The position numbers and the translations under genes are program-made. The notes under the pieces are model-generated. The model was not told the DNA's origin, searched no databases, and saw nothing but the letters and a program-made list of their open reading frames with translations. This document shows, in pieces, positions 8,370 through 17,371 of a stretch of DNA of 64,000 nt; within the stretch, counting starts at the first letter, position 1; each line of letters opens with the position of its first letter. Where the stretch lies: the NCBI RefSeq assembly GCF_000265365.1, contig NC_018011.1, positions 434,001 through 498,000 on the forward strand, written 5' to 3'. The stretch is from Alistipes finegoldii DSM 17242. Lineage in GTDB: Bacteria > Bacteroidota > Bacteroidia > Bacteroidales > Rikenellaceae.

Positions 8370-9809
8370 TTACTCCCTGCAACAGCGAACGTTATAGCCG
8401 TATGCCGCATCGGATTTCGAAGAAGACTGCGGCTGGAGCAGTTTGCCCGTACTGAGCTTTTTCGAAATATAGAAACAAGAGATCGTGTTTCCCGAACGAT
8501 AGTTGGACCAGTAATGCCCCGTACGGGTCGTAGCGAGACCGGCGAGATTGCCCTTGTCGCGGTTACGGTAACCCGATGTCGGGTACCAGTCCCTCAGATC
8601 GCCGAAAATGTAGGTCATGCCGTACTTCTCCCCATCCCATTCCGAGGTTCCGTCCACATAGCGGTCCTGATCGTCCGCAAAATCGTCCCACGTATCGCGG
8701 TCCGGCACCTTATACCCCACGGGGCACGGATCGTAGCAGGTTTTCGCGGTATTCCACAAATCGGCGCGGGGCTTGGCCAGCCAGTCGTAAACTCCGGTCG
8801 CACCCTTGTTCGAAAGGAACGAAAGCGGATGCGCCGCGGCGTATTCCAGTGTCGAAACGGCCGCCCCGCTCTCCTGCTTCCACGCATGCGTATCGGCGAA
8901 GGCCGGATTGACGACCGAATTTTTCGCCGCCTGCGCAAAAGCAGTCGCCGAGGTTTCGGGGGCCGTACCCCCGCAGAACGGGTCCTTGCGGCCCCACTGG
9001 TAATAGAGTCCGTAAGCCTCGGCCGATCCGGGCGTCGTGCCGACGGCTCCCAGCGAACGGTCCAACAATACGCGGCCGTTGGCATAGGTCACCCTCCGAG
9101 GTTCCGGCGTGAACCAGAGATGCCAGCTCCACACGATCTCCCCCGCGGCATCCGCAAGCGCGATGACGGCATTGCCCTTCGCGGCGCCTGCCGCCGTAAA
9201 GAAGATGCGGCCTTTTCCGGCATCGAGCGAAACCGCCGAAATCTCCTGCTCCAGCCCTTTCGTCACCCAAAGCCAGTCAGCTTTCATGCCGTCGGCAAGC
9301 GCGATCGCGGCATCGTCTCCGCTGCCGTTGCCACGCACCGCAGCGTCGAACATATAATCGCCGGCCTCGCTGACGATATAGCAGTTGGCGGTTCCGTCCC
9401 GGCTCAGGTCGATGGCCGTCACCGGCGCCTGCACGGCCGTCAATGTCGGCGTAGTCGCACTCCACGGCTTGCCGTTGCGGTCGGTGACGGTCAGCGTCAC
9501 GGCCGTTTCCGACGGAGTTGCGGACGCCGTAACATCGAGCGCGCCTGCGTAGGCATCCCCCTCGCGCCCGGCAGAGACGACAACCGTCCAACCGGAGAGG
9601 GCCTCATCAGGCTCGGCGGCGAAAGTCAGCCCCTCCAGATCGTCGCCCGTCACCGTGAAGGCGAGCCGCTTCTGCTCCCCGACCGTAAATTCGACGGGAT
9701 TCTCCCCGGCGAACGAGATTTTCAGTTCGACCGGTTTCTGTTCCGGTTCGTTGTCGTTACAGCCCGATGCAAACAGGGCCAGCAAACATCCTAAGATCAG
9801 TTTTTTCAT
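8370..9809 (-). CDS. FISUMP-type surface lipoprotein, downstream of a cobalamin riboswitch
   Basis: 479 residues with a short lipoprotein signal peptide (lipobox FASGC, Cys17). The N-terminal ~220 residues look like two all-beta modules. The C-terminal ~240 residues follow the Fibrobacter succinogenes major paralogous (FISUMP) pattern: YYQWGRKDPF, then YDPCPVGYKVPDRDTW, a WYPTSGYR segment, GHYWSNYRS, and a terminal NVRCCRE. FISUMP proteins are exported or surface proteins of unknown function common in Bacteroidetes. The first upstream element on this strand is a complete B12 riboswitch with its own promoter and no gene in between, so expression is probably repressed by cobalamin. That suggests, without proof, a role in corrinoid capture. 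Confidence 0.75.
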   Translation of the reverse strand: MKKLILGCLLALFASGCNDNEPEQKPVELKISFAGENPVEFTVGEQKRLAFTVTGDDLEGLTFAAEPDEALSGWTVVVSAGREGDAYAGALDVTASATPSETAVTLTVTDRNGKPWSATTPTLTAVQAPVTAIDLSRDGTANCYIVSEAGDYMFDAAVRGNGSGDDAAIALADGMKADWLWVTKGLEQEISAVSLDAGKGRIFFTAAGAAKGNAVIALADAAGEIVWSWHLWFTPEPRRVTYANGRVLLDRSLGAVGTTPGSAEAYGLYYQWGRKDPFCGGTAPETSATAFAQAAKNSVVNPAFADTHAWKQESGAAVSTLEYAAAHPLSFLSNKGATGVYDWLAKPRADLWNTAKTCYDPCPVGYKVPDRDTWDDFADDQDRYVDGTSEWDGEKYGMTYIFGDLRDWYPTSGYRNRDKGNLAGLATTRTGHYWSNYRSGNTISCFYISKKLSTGKLLQPQSSSKSDAAYGYNVRCCRE

Positions 9810-9958
9810 CTTTTATCCGTTTTTGGTTGAACACTGTTCCGTTCCGGCGGACCGCAAAGATGAAAAGGCACACTCCGACGCACACGCAACAAAGCGCGCG
9901 CAGTCCGGCATCCGAGGTTGTTTTCGACACACTCAATACGTTCGGTTGAAAATGACCC

Positions 9959-10015
9959 AAGACCTGCTCCATTCACCGTAGAAGCGAAATCCGTATAATC
10001 GCGACGGCAGGTCTT
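9959..10015 (-). promoter_or_regulatory. Possible expression platform of the riboswitch
   Basis: A 9-nt segment downstream of the aptamer (9959-9967) is perfectly complementary to the B12-box end of the aptamer (10007-10015). In RNA it could form a hairpin that competes with closure of the aptamer's basal stem. No T run follows, so control would more likely be translational or by aptamer disruption. Confidence 0.45.
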
Positions 10016-10188
10016 CTGACTCGCCCTTCTCTCCGGCGCCTTCCCGGTCCGCGGAGGACCAGTGGCCAAGAATGCCGGAAAATACTTTCAATCAAGAAAG
10101 CCGGGCACACAGCAACGGGAATTGTTACCGATTCTCACGGTATTCCCTTTTAATTCCCGGCGACCGCAAAGGGACCGGGAAACCGTAG
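10003..10188 (-). ncRNA. Cobalamin (B12) riboswitch
   Basis: Read on the minus strand, the conserved pieces appear in order: GGGAATTAAAAGGGAA, a CCGTGAGAATCGGTAACA core, CCCGTTGCTGTG, GGCCACTGG, CCGGGAAGGC and the B12 box GAGTCAGAAGACCTGCC near 10006-10022. This is the class I adenosylcobalamin aptamer layout. It has its own promoter just upstream (10195-10224). The next gene on the strand is the FISUMP lipoprotein starting at 9809, about 195 nt after the aptamer. Confidence 0.93.
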
Positions 10189-10194
10189 CGAAAG

Positions 10195-10224
10195 CAAAGG
10201 TAGCACAATCCCTCAAATAAACAA
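10195..10224 (-). promoter_or_regulatory. Promoter driving the riboswitch leader
   Basis: On the minus strand, -7 TACCTTTG (10202-10195) matches TAnnTTTG exactly and -33 TTG lies at 10224-10222 with a 19-bp spacer. Confidence 0.75.
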
Positions 10225-10259
10225 AAAAAACGCAGCCGGAATTCGGGTTGCGGCACAAA

Positions 10260-10573
10260 TCCCCTCCGTACCGTCAGCCGCCGGGTCCGAGCGGCGCCAT
10301 GATCCGCCGGACCTGTCCGGTGTTGTCCATCACGCCGCAGCGGAGTCCGGCACGCGGTTGTCGGCCGGCGGGTCCGAATCAGGGCCGCGCCCTGCGCACG
10401 GTCGAATGCCTTCGGTACGTAACCGCCCCCGATCACCGGCATCGAGACCTGCGTCAGCCCCAAGCCGTCGCCGATCATATAAATCAGCGTCACGGCCCCT
10501 TTCGGCGGTTTTTCCGCATCCGCGCACGCGCAGTCAGCAGGCAAAGCGCAAAAAACAAAACCCCTTTCCTTAT
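10260..10573 (-). pseudogene. Decayed alkaline phosphatase gene, 5' fragment
   Basis: Minus-strand remnants of a PhoA-type alkaline phosphatase lie in different frames. A signal peptide-like RKGVLFFALCLLTARA is preceded by ATA where ATG would be expected (10573-10571). After a frame change, the metal-site motif IYMIGDGLGLTQVSM and the segment GGYVPKAFDRAQGAAL follow. After another change, ADNRVPDSAAA appears, matching the region around the active-site serine (consensus TDSAAA), and a stop comes next. The remaining ~350 residues of the enzyme are missing. Start-codon loss, at least two frameshifts and truncation indicate a dead gene. It lies upstream of the B12 riboswitch and may mark a deletion junction. 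Confidence 0.7.
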
Positions 10574-10644
10574 ATCGGCAGCGAAAACAACTGGAATTTG
10601 CCGACTTTTTACTACATTTACACCACTTTAACACACCTTGCAAC

Positions 10645-11307
10645 ATGGATGTAAAGATCGCCCCCGACTGGAAAGAGCTGCTCGCTCCCGAATTCGAAAA
10701 ACCCTACTTCGCCGACCTCACGCAGTTCGTACGGCAGGAATACGCCACGCGGCGCATCTATCCGCGCGGCAGCAACATCTTCCGCGCCTTCGACAAATGC
10801 CCGTTCGACAAGCTGAAAGTGGTCATCATCGGTCAGGACCCCTACCACGGTCCCGGACAGGCCAACGGGCTCTGCTTCTCGGTAGGCGACGGCGTGCCGT
10901 TCCCGCCCTCGCTGCAGAATATCTTCAAGGAGGTCGCCGACGACACCGGGACGCCCCCTCCCGCGACGGGCAACCTCGACCGCTGGGCCGAGCAGGGCGT
11001 ACTGCTGCTGAACGCCGTGCTGACCGTCCGCGCACACGAAGCGGCGTCGCATGCGGGCCGCGGCTGGGAAACCTTCACCGACGCCGTGGTACGCGCGATC
11101 TCCGAACGCAAACAGGGCGTCGTATACATGCTTTGGGGCAGTTACGCCCAGAAAAAGGGAGCTATCGCAGACCCGCAGCGGAATTTCATCCTCAAGTCCG
11201 TACACCCGTCGCCGCTCTCGGTCTACCGCGGATTTTTCGGCTGCCGCCACTTCTCGCGCGCCAACGAATATCTCCGCAGCATCGGCAAGGAGCCGATCGT
11301 ATGGTGA
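10645..11307 (+). CDS. ung: Uracil-DNA glycosylase, family 1
   Basis: A 220-residue enzyme that removes uracil from DNA at the first step of base-excision repair. Family-1 motifs are intact: the water-activating loop GQDPYHGPGQANGLCFSV (about residues 66-83), the PPSLQNIFKE segment, the LLLNAVLTV strand and the DNA-intercalating HPSPLS (about residues 192-197). Length matches the family. It is a single gene; the 212 bp before the next gene hold nothing recognisable. Confidence 0.97.
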   Translation: MDVKIAPDWKELLAPEFEKPYFADLTQFVRQEYATRRIYPRGSNIFRAFDKCPFDKLKVVIIGQDPYHGPGQANGLCFSVGDGVPFPPSLQNIFKEVADDTGTPPPATGNLDRWAEQGVLLLNAVLTVRAHEAASHAGRGWETFTDAVVRAISERKQGVVYMLWGSYAQKKGAIADPQRNFILKSVHPSPLSVYRGFFGCRHFSRANEYLRSIGKEPIVW

Positions 11308-11519
11308 ACCGTCGCCTGCCGGTCCGGTCTTGCCGGTCGTCTTATCGGTCGTCGTATCGGTCGGAAGTTTCCGCCACCTCAGGCGGCGCGGGGACTTCGG
11401 CCTGCGCCAATCCGGGATCGTCTGACTACGCCCTGCCCCGGAAGGAGCCGCAAAACGGTTATCCGCCCAAACAATACAGCAATAAAACCACACGCAGCGC
11501 ATAAGTCCGCTCCGGAAAC

Positions 11520-12413
11520 ATGAAAACACAAACAGCCACCAATTCGTTTCGGGCATGGATGCTCGCGGCGCGGCCCAAGACGCTGACGGGAGCCGCCGTA
11601 CCGGTGATGCTGGGCTGCGCTTTAGCCGCTTCGGACGGAGATTTTCACCTGCTGCCCGCCGTGCTGTGCCTGCTGTTCGCCTTCCTGATGCAGATCGACG
11701 CCAACCTCATCAACGACCTCTGGGATTACCTCAAAGGCTCCGACGGCAAAGACCGGCTGGGACCCGAACGGGCCTGCGCGCAGGGCTGGATCACACCCCG
11801 CGCCATGCGTCGCGGAATCGCCCTGACGACCGCGGCCGCCTGCATCACGGGCTGCGGACTGCTCTTTTACGGCGGCTGGTGGCTGATCGCCGTCGGCGCG
11901 CTGTGCGTCGTGTTCGCATTCCTCTACACGGCGGGACCCTATCCGCTGGCCTATCACGGCTGGGGCGACCTGCTGGTGCTGGCTTTCTTCGGATTCGTCC
12001 CCGTCGGCTGTACCTGTTGCATCCTCAGCGGCAGCTGGACATGGCAGACGGGCGTCATTTCGGCGGCCTGCGGACTGGCGATCGACACCCTGCTGATGGT
12101 CAACAACTACCGCGACCGCGAGCAGGACGCCCGCAGCGGCAAACGCACGCTCGTCGTCCGGCTGGGCGCACGGGCCGGCAGCGGGCTTTATCTGGCACTG
12201 GGATTCGCAGCCGCAGCGCTCTGCCTCCCGCTGCTCTGCGACGGCCGCATAGGAGCGGCAGCGCTTCCCCTGCTCTACCTCGCACCGCACACGGCGACAT
12301 GGCGGCGCATGGTGCGGATCAGCCGCGGCCGGGAGCTGAACGCCATTCTGGGCGCCACGTCGCGCAACATCCTGCTCTTCGGAATACTGCTCTCGATCGG
12401 GCTGCTGCTGTAA
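11520..12413 (+). CDS. menA: UbiA-family polyprenyltransferase of menaquinone synthesis (MenA-like)
   Basis: A 297-residue integral membrane protein with 8-9 hydrophobic helices. The two aspartate-rich Mg-diphosphate motifs of the UbiA superfamily are visible: NDLWDYLKGSD (about residues 63-73) and NNYRDREQD (about residues 197-205), together with the MenA-type YTAGPYPLAYHGWGD. It attaches an isoprenoid tail to a dihydroxynaphthoate and decarboxylates it. Annotation as 1,4-dihydroxy-2-naphthoate prenyltransferase is the family default. mqnC at 41440 implies the futalosine route in this genome, so the acceptor may instead be 1,4-dihydroxy-6-naphthoate (MqnP role). No menaquinone genes are adjacent. 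Confidence 0.88.
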   Translation: MKTQTATNSFRAWMLAARPKTLTGAAVPVMLGCALAASDGDFHLLPAVLCLLFAFLMQIDANLINDLWDYLKGSDGKDRLGPERACAQGWITPRAMRRGIALTTAAACITGCGLLFYGGWWLIAVGALCVVFAFLYTAGPYPLAYHGWGDLLVLAFFGFVPVGCTCCILSGSWTWQTGVISAACGLAIDTLLMVNNYRDREQDARSGKRTLVVRLGARAGSGLYLALGFAAAALCLPLLCDGRIGAAALPLLYLAPHTATWRRMVRISRGRELNAILGATSRNILLFGILLSIGLLL

Positions 12414-12540
12414 AGACGGTCCCGAAGCGCACACAGCGCAACCCGCGGCCCCGAAGCGCACCCCCACACACCACGCACCAATAGCATCGCCGCACCGAAA
12501 CGCATACGGCAGGCCAGCCGCTCACAACAGCACTAAACAA

Positions 12541-12569
12541 AAAAAAGCCGTCATTTTTGACAGCTTTTT
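12541..12569. terminator. Bidirectional terminator between menA and rpoD
   Basis: An A run, a short stem (GC, mismatch, GTCA/TGAC) with a T-rich loop, and a T run form a symmetric element between two convergent genes. It can act on both strands. Confidence 0.75.
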
Positions 12570-12609
12570 CACTCACACGACCCGACCGGGCCGGATATGT
12601 CGCCGGGCG

Positions 12610-13470
12610 TCAGCCCAGATACGATTTCAGCAGTTTGCTGCGCGACGAGTGGCGCAGGCGGCGGATCGCCTTCTCCTTGATCTGGCGCACGCGCTCGCGC
12701 GTCAGGTCGAACTTCTCACCGATCTCTTCGAGGGTCATCTCCGAAGTGCCGATGCCGAAGAAGTACTTGATGATGTCGCGTTCGCGGTCCGTGAGGGTTT
12801 CCAACGCGCGGTCCACCTCGGTCGAGAGCGACTCGTTGATAAGTCCGCGGTCGGCGTTGGGCGAATCGGGATTGACCAGCACGTCCAGCAGCGAGTTGTC
12901 CTCGCCGTCGGCGAACGGGGCGTCCACCGAGACGTGGCGGCCTGCCACGCGCAGCGTGTCGGTGACCTTCTCCTTGGGAAGCTCCAGCTCCGTGGCCAGC
13001 TCTTCGGGCGACGGGGTGCGCTCGTGCTCCTGCTCGAAGCGTGCGAACGCCTTGTTGATCTTGTTGAGCGAACCCACCTGATTGAGCGGCAGACGCACGA
13101 TGCGCGACTGTTCGGCCAATGCCTGCAGGATCGACTGACGGATCCACCACACGGCGTACGAGATGAACTTGAAACCGCGGGTCTCGTCGAACTTCTCGGC
13201 GGCCTTGATCAGACCGAGGTTGCCTTCGTTGATCAGGTCCGGGAGGCTGAGTCCCTGATTCTGATATTGTTTGGCGACGGAAACCACGAAACGCAGGTTG
13301 GCTTTGGTCAGCTTTTCGAGGGCTTCCTGATCTCCTTTCTTAATCCGTTGGGCGAGCTCCACCTCCTCTTCGACCGTGATAAGCTCCTCCTTGCCGATTT
13401 CCTGCAAGTATTTGTCCAGCGAAGCGCTCTCGCGGTTGGTGATGGATTTTGTAATCTTTAATTGACGCAT
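12610..13470 (-). CDS. rpoD: Primary RNA polymerase sigma factor RpoD (short Bacteroidetes type)
   Basis: 286 residues, matching the short housekeeping sigma factor of Bacteroidetes that lacks the long region 1.1 of proteobacterial RpoD. Region 1.2 (DKYLQEIGKEELITVEEEVELAQRI) opens the protein. Region 2 includes NLRFVVSVAKQYQNQG, LPDLINEGNLGLIKA and FKFISYAVWWIRQSI (DNA melting). Region 3 spans about residues 140-200, and region 4 ends in LTRERVRQIKEKAIRRLR (the -35-type helix-turn-helix). It recognises the -33/-7 promoters seen across this window. It follows htrA by 54 bp on the same strand and may share its transcript. Confidence 0.96.
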   Translation of the reverse strand: MRQLKITKSITNRESASLDKYLQEIGKEELITVEEEVELAQRIKKGDQEALEKLTKANLRFVVSVAKQYQNQGLSLPDLINEGNLGLIKAAEKFDETRGFKFISYAVWWIRQSILQALAEQSRIVRLPLNQVGSLNKINKAFARFEQEHERTPSPEELATELELPKEKVTDTLRVAGRHVSVDAPFADGEDNSLLDVLVNPDSPNADRGLINESLSTEVDRALETLTDRERDIIKYFFGIGTSEMTLEEIGEKFDLTRERVRQIKEKAIRRLRHSSRSKLLKSYLG

Positions 13471-13524
13471 ATATCTATTAACCTTCCTAAATAAAATTCT
13501 ACATTACAACCCGCCCGGACCGCA

Positions 13525-14997
13525 CTACTCCACGAGCGTGTAGCTCGCAGCGCGGCCGTTGGGATAAATACCGTCGATCGAGCGGACCTTCTCGTCCATA
13601 CGCTGCATGTCCGCAACCGAATAGACCGGACGATCGTTGATATGGGTAATCACAAATCCCTGTTTGACACGGGCACGGGCCAGAATTCCGTCGGCCTTGA
13701 TGCCGACCACCTGCACGCCGCCCTTGATATCGAGCTCACGGCAGAGTTTGGTGCCCGCATCGGCGAACTTACCGCCGAGAACCTCGACGACATCGACGTC
13801 CTCTTTGGTCATTAATTCCGTTTTACCCGCTTTATTACGCAAAGTAACCTCGATTTGTTTCACTGCGCCATCTCTTTTTACCGACAATTTGACCTTATCG
13901 TTGGGTCGGCGGCGTCCGATCTGCTCGGAAAGGGTCGCATTGTCGTTGATCTTCACCCCGTCGATGTCCAGAATCACGTCGCCCTTGCGGATGCCGGCCT
14001 CCGAAGCCGAACCGCCCTCGACTACGCCGGCGACATAGGCGCCGCCCAGCTCGGTGATGCCCAGTTCCTTGCCTTCACGGTCGATAAAGTCCTGATCGAC
14101 AATCGCAAAACGGATGCCGAGCAGTGCGCGCTGCACGATGCCGAACTCCTTGAGGTCCACGACCACCTTGCGCACGATCGATTCGGGAATGGCGAACGAA
14201 TAACCGATATAGCTGCCCGTCTGCGACTTGATGAGGGTGTTGATGCCCACCAGCTCGCCGTGCGTGTTGACCAGCGCGCCGCCCGAATTGCCGGGATTCA
14301 CGGCCGCGTCGGTCTGGATAAAGGCCTCGATGCGGAAATCGTTGGGAATAACCCCCAGATTACGCGCCTTGGCGCTCACGATACCCGCCGTAATGGTCGA
14401 TTGCAGGTCGAACGGCGAACCGATCGCCAGCACCCACTCGCCCAGACGCAGCGCATCGGACGATCCGAAAGCCAGCGTCGGCAGGTCCGAAGCCTCGATC
14501 TTCAGCAGCGCGAGGTCCGTGGCCGAGTCCTTGCCGATCAGCTTGGCGTCGAACGAACGGCCGTCGTTGAGCTTCACGCGGAGTTTCGAAGCCCCGTCCA
14601 CGACGTGGTTGTTGGTCACCACGTAACCGTCGGCCGAGATGATGACGCCCGAACCTCCGGCGCGCTGTTCGCGGAACTGCGGTCCCTCGTCATACCCCTG
14701 CGGGATGCCGAAGAACTCCAGAAAGGGATCGTACCCCCGGCGGCGCGGCATCTCGACCTGCTGCACGGCTTCGATATTGACCACGGCCTTCACCGCATTC
14801 TCGGCGGCGTACGTCAGGTCGGGGTACTGCTCGGCCTGATACGAGGTGAACTGCGTCCCCAGCGCGGGCGTGCGTTCCACCTCGCGCTCGATATATTGTA
14901 CGGAGCCTTCGCGGCCCCCGGCTACTGCCCATGCCGTAAGTCCGCCCGCGGCGGCCGATACGGCGACTGCTCCTAAAATCAAAAATGCCTTTTTCAT
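13525..14997 (-). CDS. htrA: HtrA/DegP-family periplasmic serine protease
   Basis: About 490 residues from the preferred start MKKAFLIL (14997); an in-frame ATG 27 bp upstream (15024) would add 9 residues ahead of the signal sequence. An uncleaved or cleaved signal helix is followed by a trypsin-like protease domain with the complete triad: His in VVTNNHVVDG, Asp in DSATDLALLKIE and Ser in NPGNSGGAL. Two PDZ domains follow (about residues 275-365 and 395-480; the first contains GDVILDIDGVKI). It degrades or refolds damaged envelope proteins. The order htrA then rpoD is on one strand, and a terminator separates it from metK upstream. Confidence 0.95.
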   Translation of the reverse strand: MKKAFLILGAVAVSAAAGGLTAWAVAGGREGSVQYIEREVERTPALGTQFTSYQAEQYPDLTYAAENAVKAVVNIEAVQQVEMPRRRGYDPFLEFFGIPQGYDEGPQFREQRAGGSGVIISADGYVVTNNHVVDGASKLRVKLNDGRSFDAKLIGKDSATDLALLKIEASDLPTLAFGSSDALRLGEWVLAIGSPFDLQSTITAGIVSAKARNLGVIPNDFRIEAFIQTDAAVNPGNSGGALVNTHGELVGINTLIKSQTGSYIGYSFAIPESIVRKVVVDLKEFGIVQRALLGIRFAIVDQDFIDREGKELGITELGGAYVAGVVEGGSASEAGIRKGDVILDIDGVKINDNATLSEQIGRRRPNDKVKLSVKRDGAVKQIEVTLRNKAGKTELMTKEDVDVVEVLGGKFADAGTKLCRELDIKGGVQVVGIKADGILARARVKQGFVITHINDRPVYSVADMQRMDEKVRSIDGIYPNGRAASYTLVE

Positions 14998-15121
14998 AAT
15001 TCGATAACAAGTGTTTAAATTCAATTAATCGGAGGCAATTTATACCATAAGCTTCATCAGGTTTTATTACGATTCGTAGGACAAACGGACGGAAACGTCC
15101 GGTTAGTATGCCCGTAGGAAC

Positions 15122-15158
15122 AAAAATCGGGACGTCCGCGACGGACATCCCGATTTTC
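15122..15158 (-). terminator. Terminator after metK
   Basis: A long stem (15123-15132 with 15148-15157, then GTCCG/CGGAC after one mismatch) has a 3-nt loop and A/T tails on both sides. It lies 15 bp downstream of metK and separates it from htrA. Confidence 0.85.
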
Positions 15159-15172
15159 TGCAACCCGGACCG

Positions 15173-16477
<1,305 letters not shown>

Positions 16478-16672
16478 TGTTATACATTCAATTATGAGAC
16501 GGTACCCTCAGCCGTAATGCCGGCATGCGGAAACACGCTCTCGGTTAATAAAAAAATAAAACGTATAAAATGGGAAAAATTGGCTGTTGGAATAAAAAAT
16601 AAGCTGTTTTAGCGATTTTTTATTGTGGTTGCAATCAGTCAAATCTTTCCACATTTCCCCGCGTTACGGACG
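16478..16672 (-). other. Long 5' leader of metK
   Basis: Between the predicted metK start site near 16672 and its ATG lie about 195 nt with T-rich tracts and a foldable GC-rich part (ATGCCGGCAT palindrome, then ACGG/CCGT) close to the start codon. I could not match it to a known SAM riboswitch class. Confidence 0.4.
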
Positions 16673-16678
16673 GGAGCG

Positions 16679-16709
16679 CAAAGATACGAAGGAATTTCGG
16701 AATATGCAA
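16679..16709 (-). promoter_or_regulatory. metK promoter
   Basis: On the minus strand, -7 TATCTTTG (16686-16679) is an exact match and -33 TTG lies at 16709-16707 with 20-bp spacing. Confidence 0.75.
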
Positions 16710-16794
16710 AAAACAGTTCGTTTTTGCCTCCGATATGCACTATCTTTGGCCTGGTATTGGATGAGATGCGTCCCGGCAACCCGCAAAACCCGTT

Positions 16795-16825
16795 TTGCGA
16801 TTGCGCCCGACTTTCGCTATCTTTA
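16795..16825 (+). promoter_or_regulatory. Promoter of the small lipoprotein gene
   Basis: -33 TTG (16795-16797) and -7 TATCTTTA (16818-16825) are separated by 20 bp, and the ATG is 26 bp downstream. A second exact TATCTTTG stands at 16741-16748 without a well-spaced TTG. Confidence 0.6.
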
Positions 16826-16851
16826 TACCCGTCGAATTCAACAAACCGTAC

Positions 16852-17247
16852 ATGAAACGATTCTTACTCGCCGCATGCATGCTTCTGGCCGCCGTCAGAT
16901 TTTCGTCCTGCGAAAACGACGACGACGATCTCTACGACACGCTCACGGGCCGCGTATGGGCCGGAGACCTCGGATTCTACCAGGACGGCTATGCGCTGGA
17001 CAGCTATGTTTACTTCGGGGCCGACGGCTTCGGCAGCGACGAACTCCGATACGCCGACGGCGGACGGGTCCTCGACACGCTCAACATCCAGTGGGACGCC
17101 TACGACGACGACACGATCTACATCGACTACGGCCGGGTCGATTCCCCGCGCGAACTGCGCCGGGTCCATATCCGCCGCGGCACGCTGACCGCCGAACTCT
17201 ACATCGGCGGCCGCTATTACGACCGGATCACGCTCTACATGCGCTAA
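16852..17247 (+). CDS. Small acidic lipoprotein of unknown function
   Basis: 131 residues from MKRFLLAACMLLAAV, chosen because it gives a signal peptide ending at FSSC (Cys20) and follows the promoter at the right distance. The mature part begins with a poly-acidic ENDDDD linker and then forms a beta-rich domain (GRVWAGDLGFYQDGY, DDDTIYIDYGRV, RRVHIRRGTLTAELYIGGRYYDRI). The overall look is of the small Bacteroidales lipocalin-like or META-like surface proteins, but I do not recognise the family. It is monocistronic, closed by the terminator at 17270. Confidence 0.75.
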   Translation: MKRFLLAACMLLAAVRFSSCENDDDDLYDTLTGRVWAGDLGFYQDGYALDSYVYFGADGFGSDELRYADGGRVLDTLNIQWDAYDDDTIYIDYGRVDSPRELRRVHIRRGTLTAELYIGGRYYDRITLYMR

Positions 17248-17269
17248 CACGGCGGCACCTATTATATAT

Positions 17270-17302
17270 AACGATCCCCGGATTCTGCGTGAATCCGGGG
17301 AT
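17270..17302 (+). terminator. Terminator, copy 1 of an inverted 33-nt repeat
   Basis: A 12-bp perfect stem (17274-17285 with 17291-17302) with loop TGCGT ends the lipoprotein gene. The 33-nt segment recurs, perfectly and in reverse orientation, at 18267-18299. Confidence 0.8.
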
Positions 17303-17371
17303 TTCCATTATTCATTGAGAGTAACGCCTGAAATATAACCGTCCTCTATCCCTTCCAAACATAGATTTAAC

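Noticed and set aside
10125..10646. Intact 173-residue minus-strand gene
   Set aside because: The frame spans the riboswitch edge and only its middle resembles alkaline phosphatase; the signal peptide and active-site segments are in other frames, so it is a pseudogene.
16478..16672. SAM riboswitch upstream of metK
   Set aside because: A GCTAAAA word recalls SAM-II, but the required stem and pseudoknot partner are not seen.
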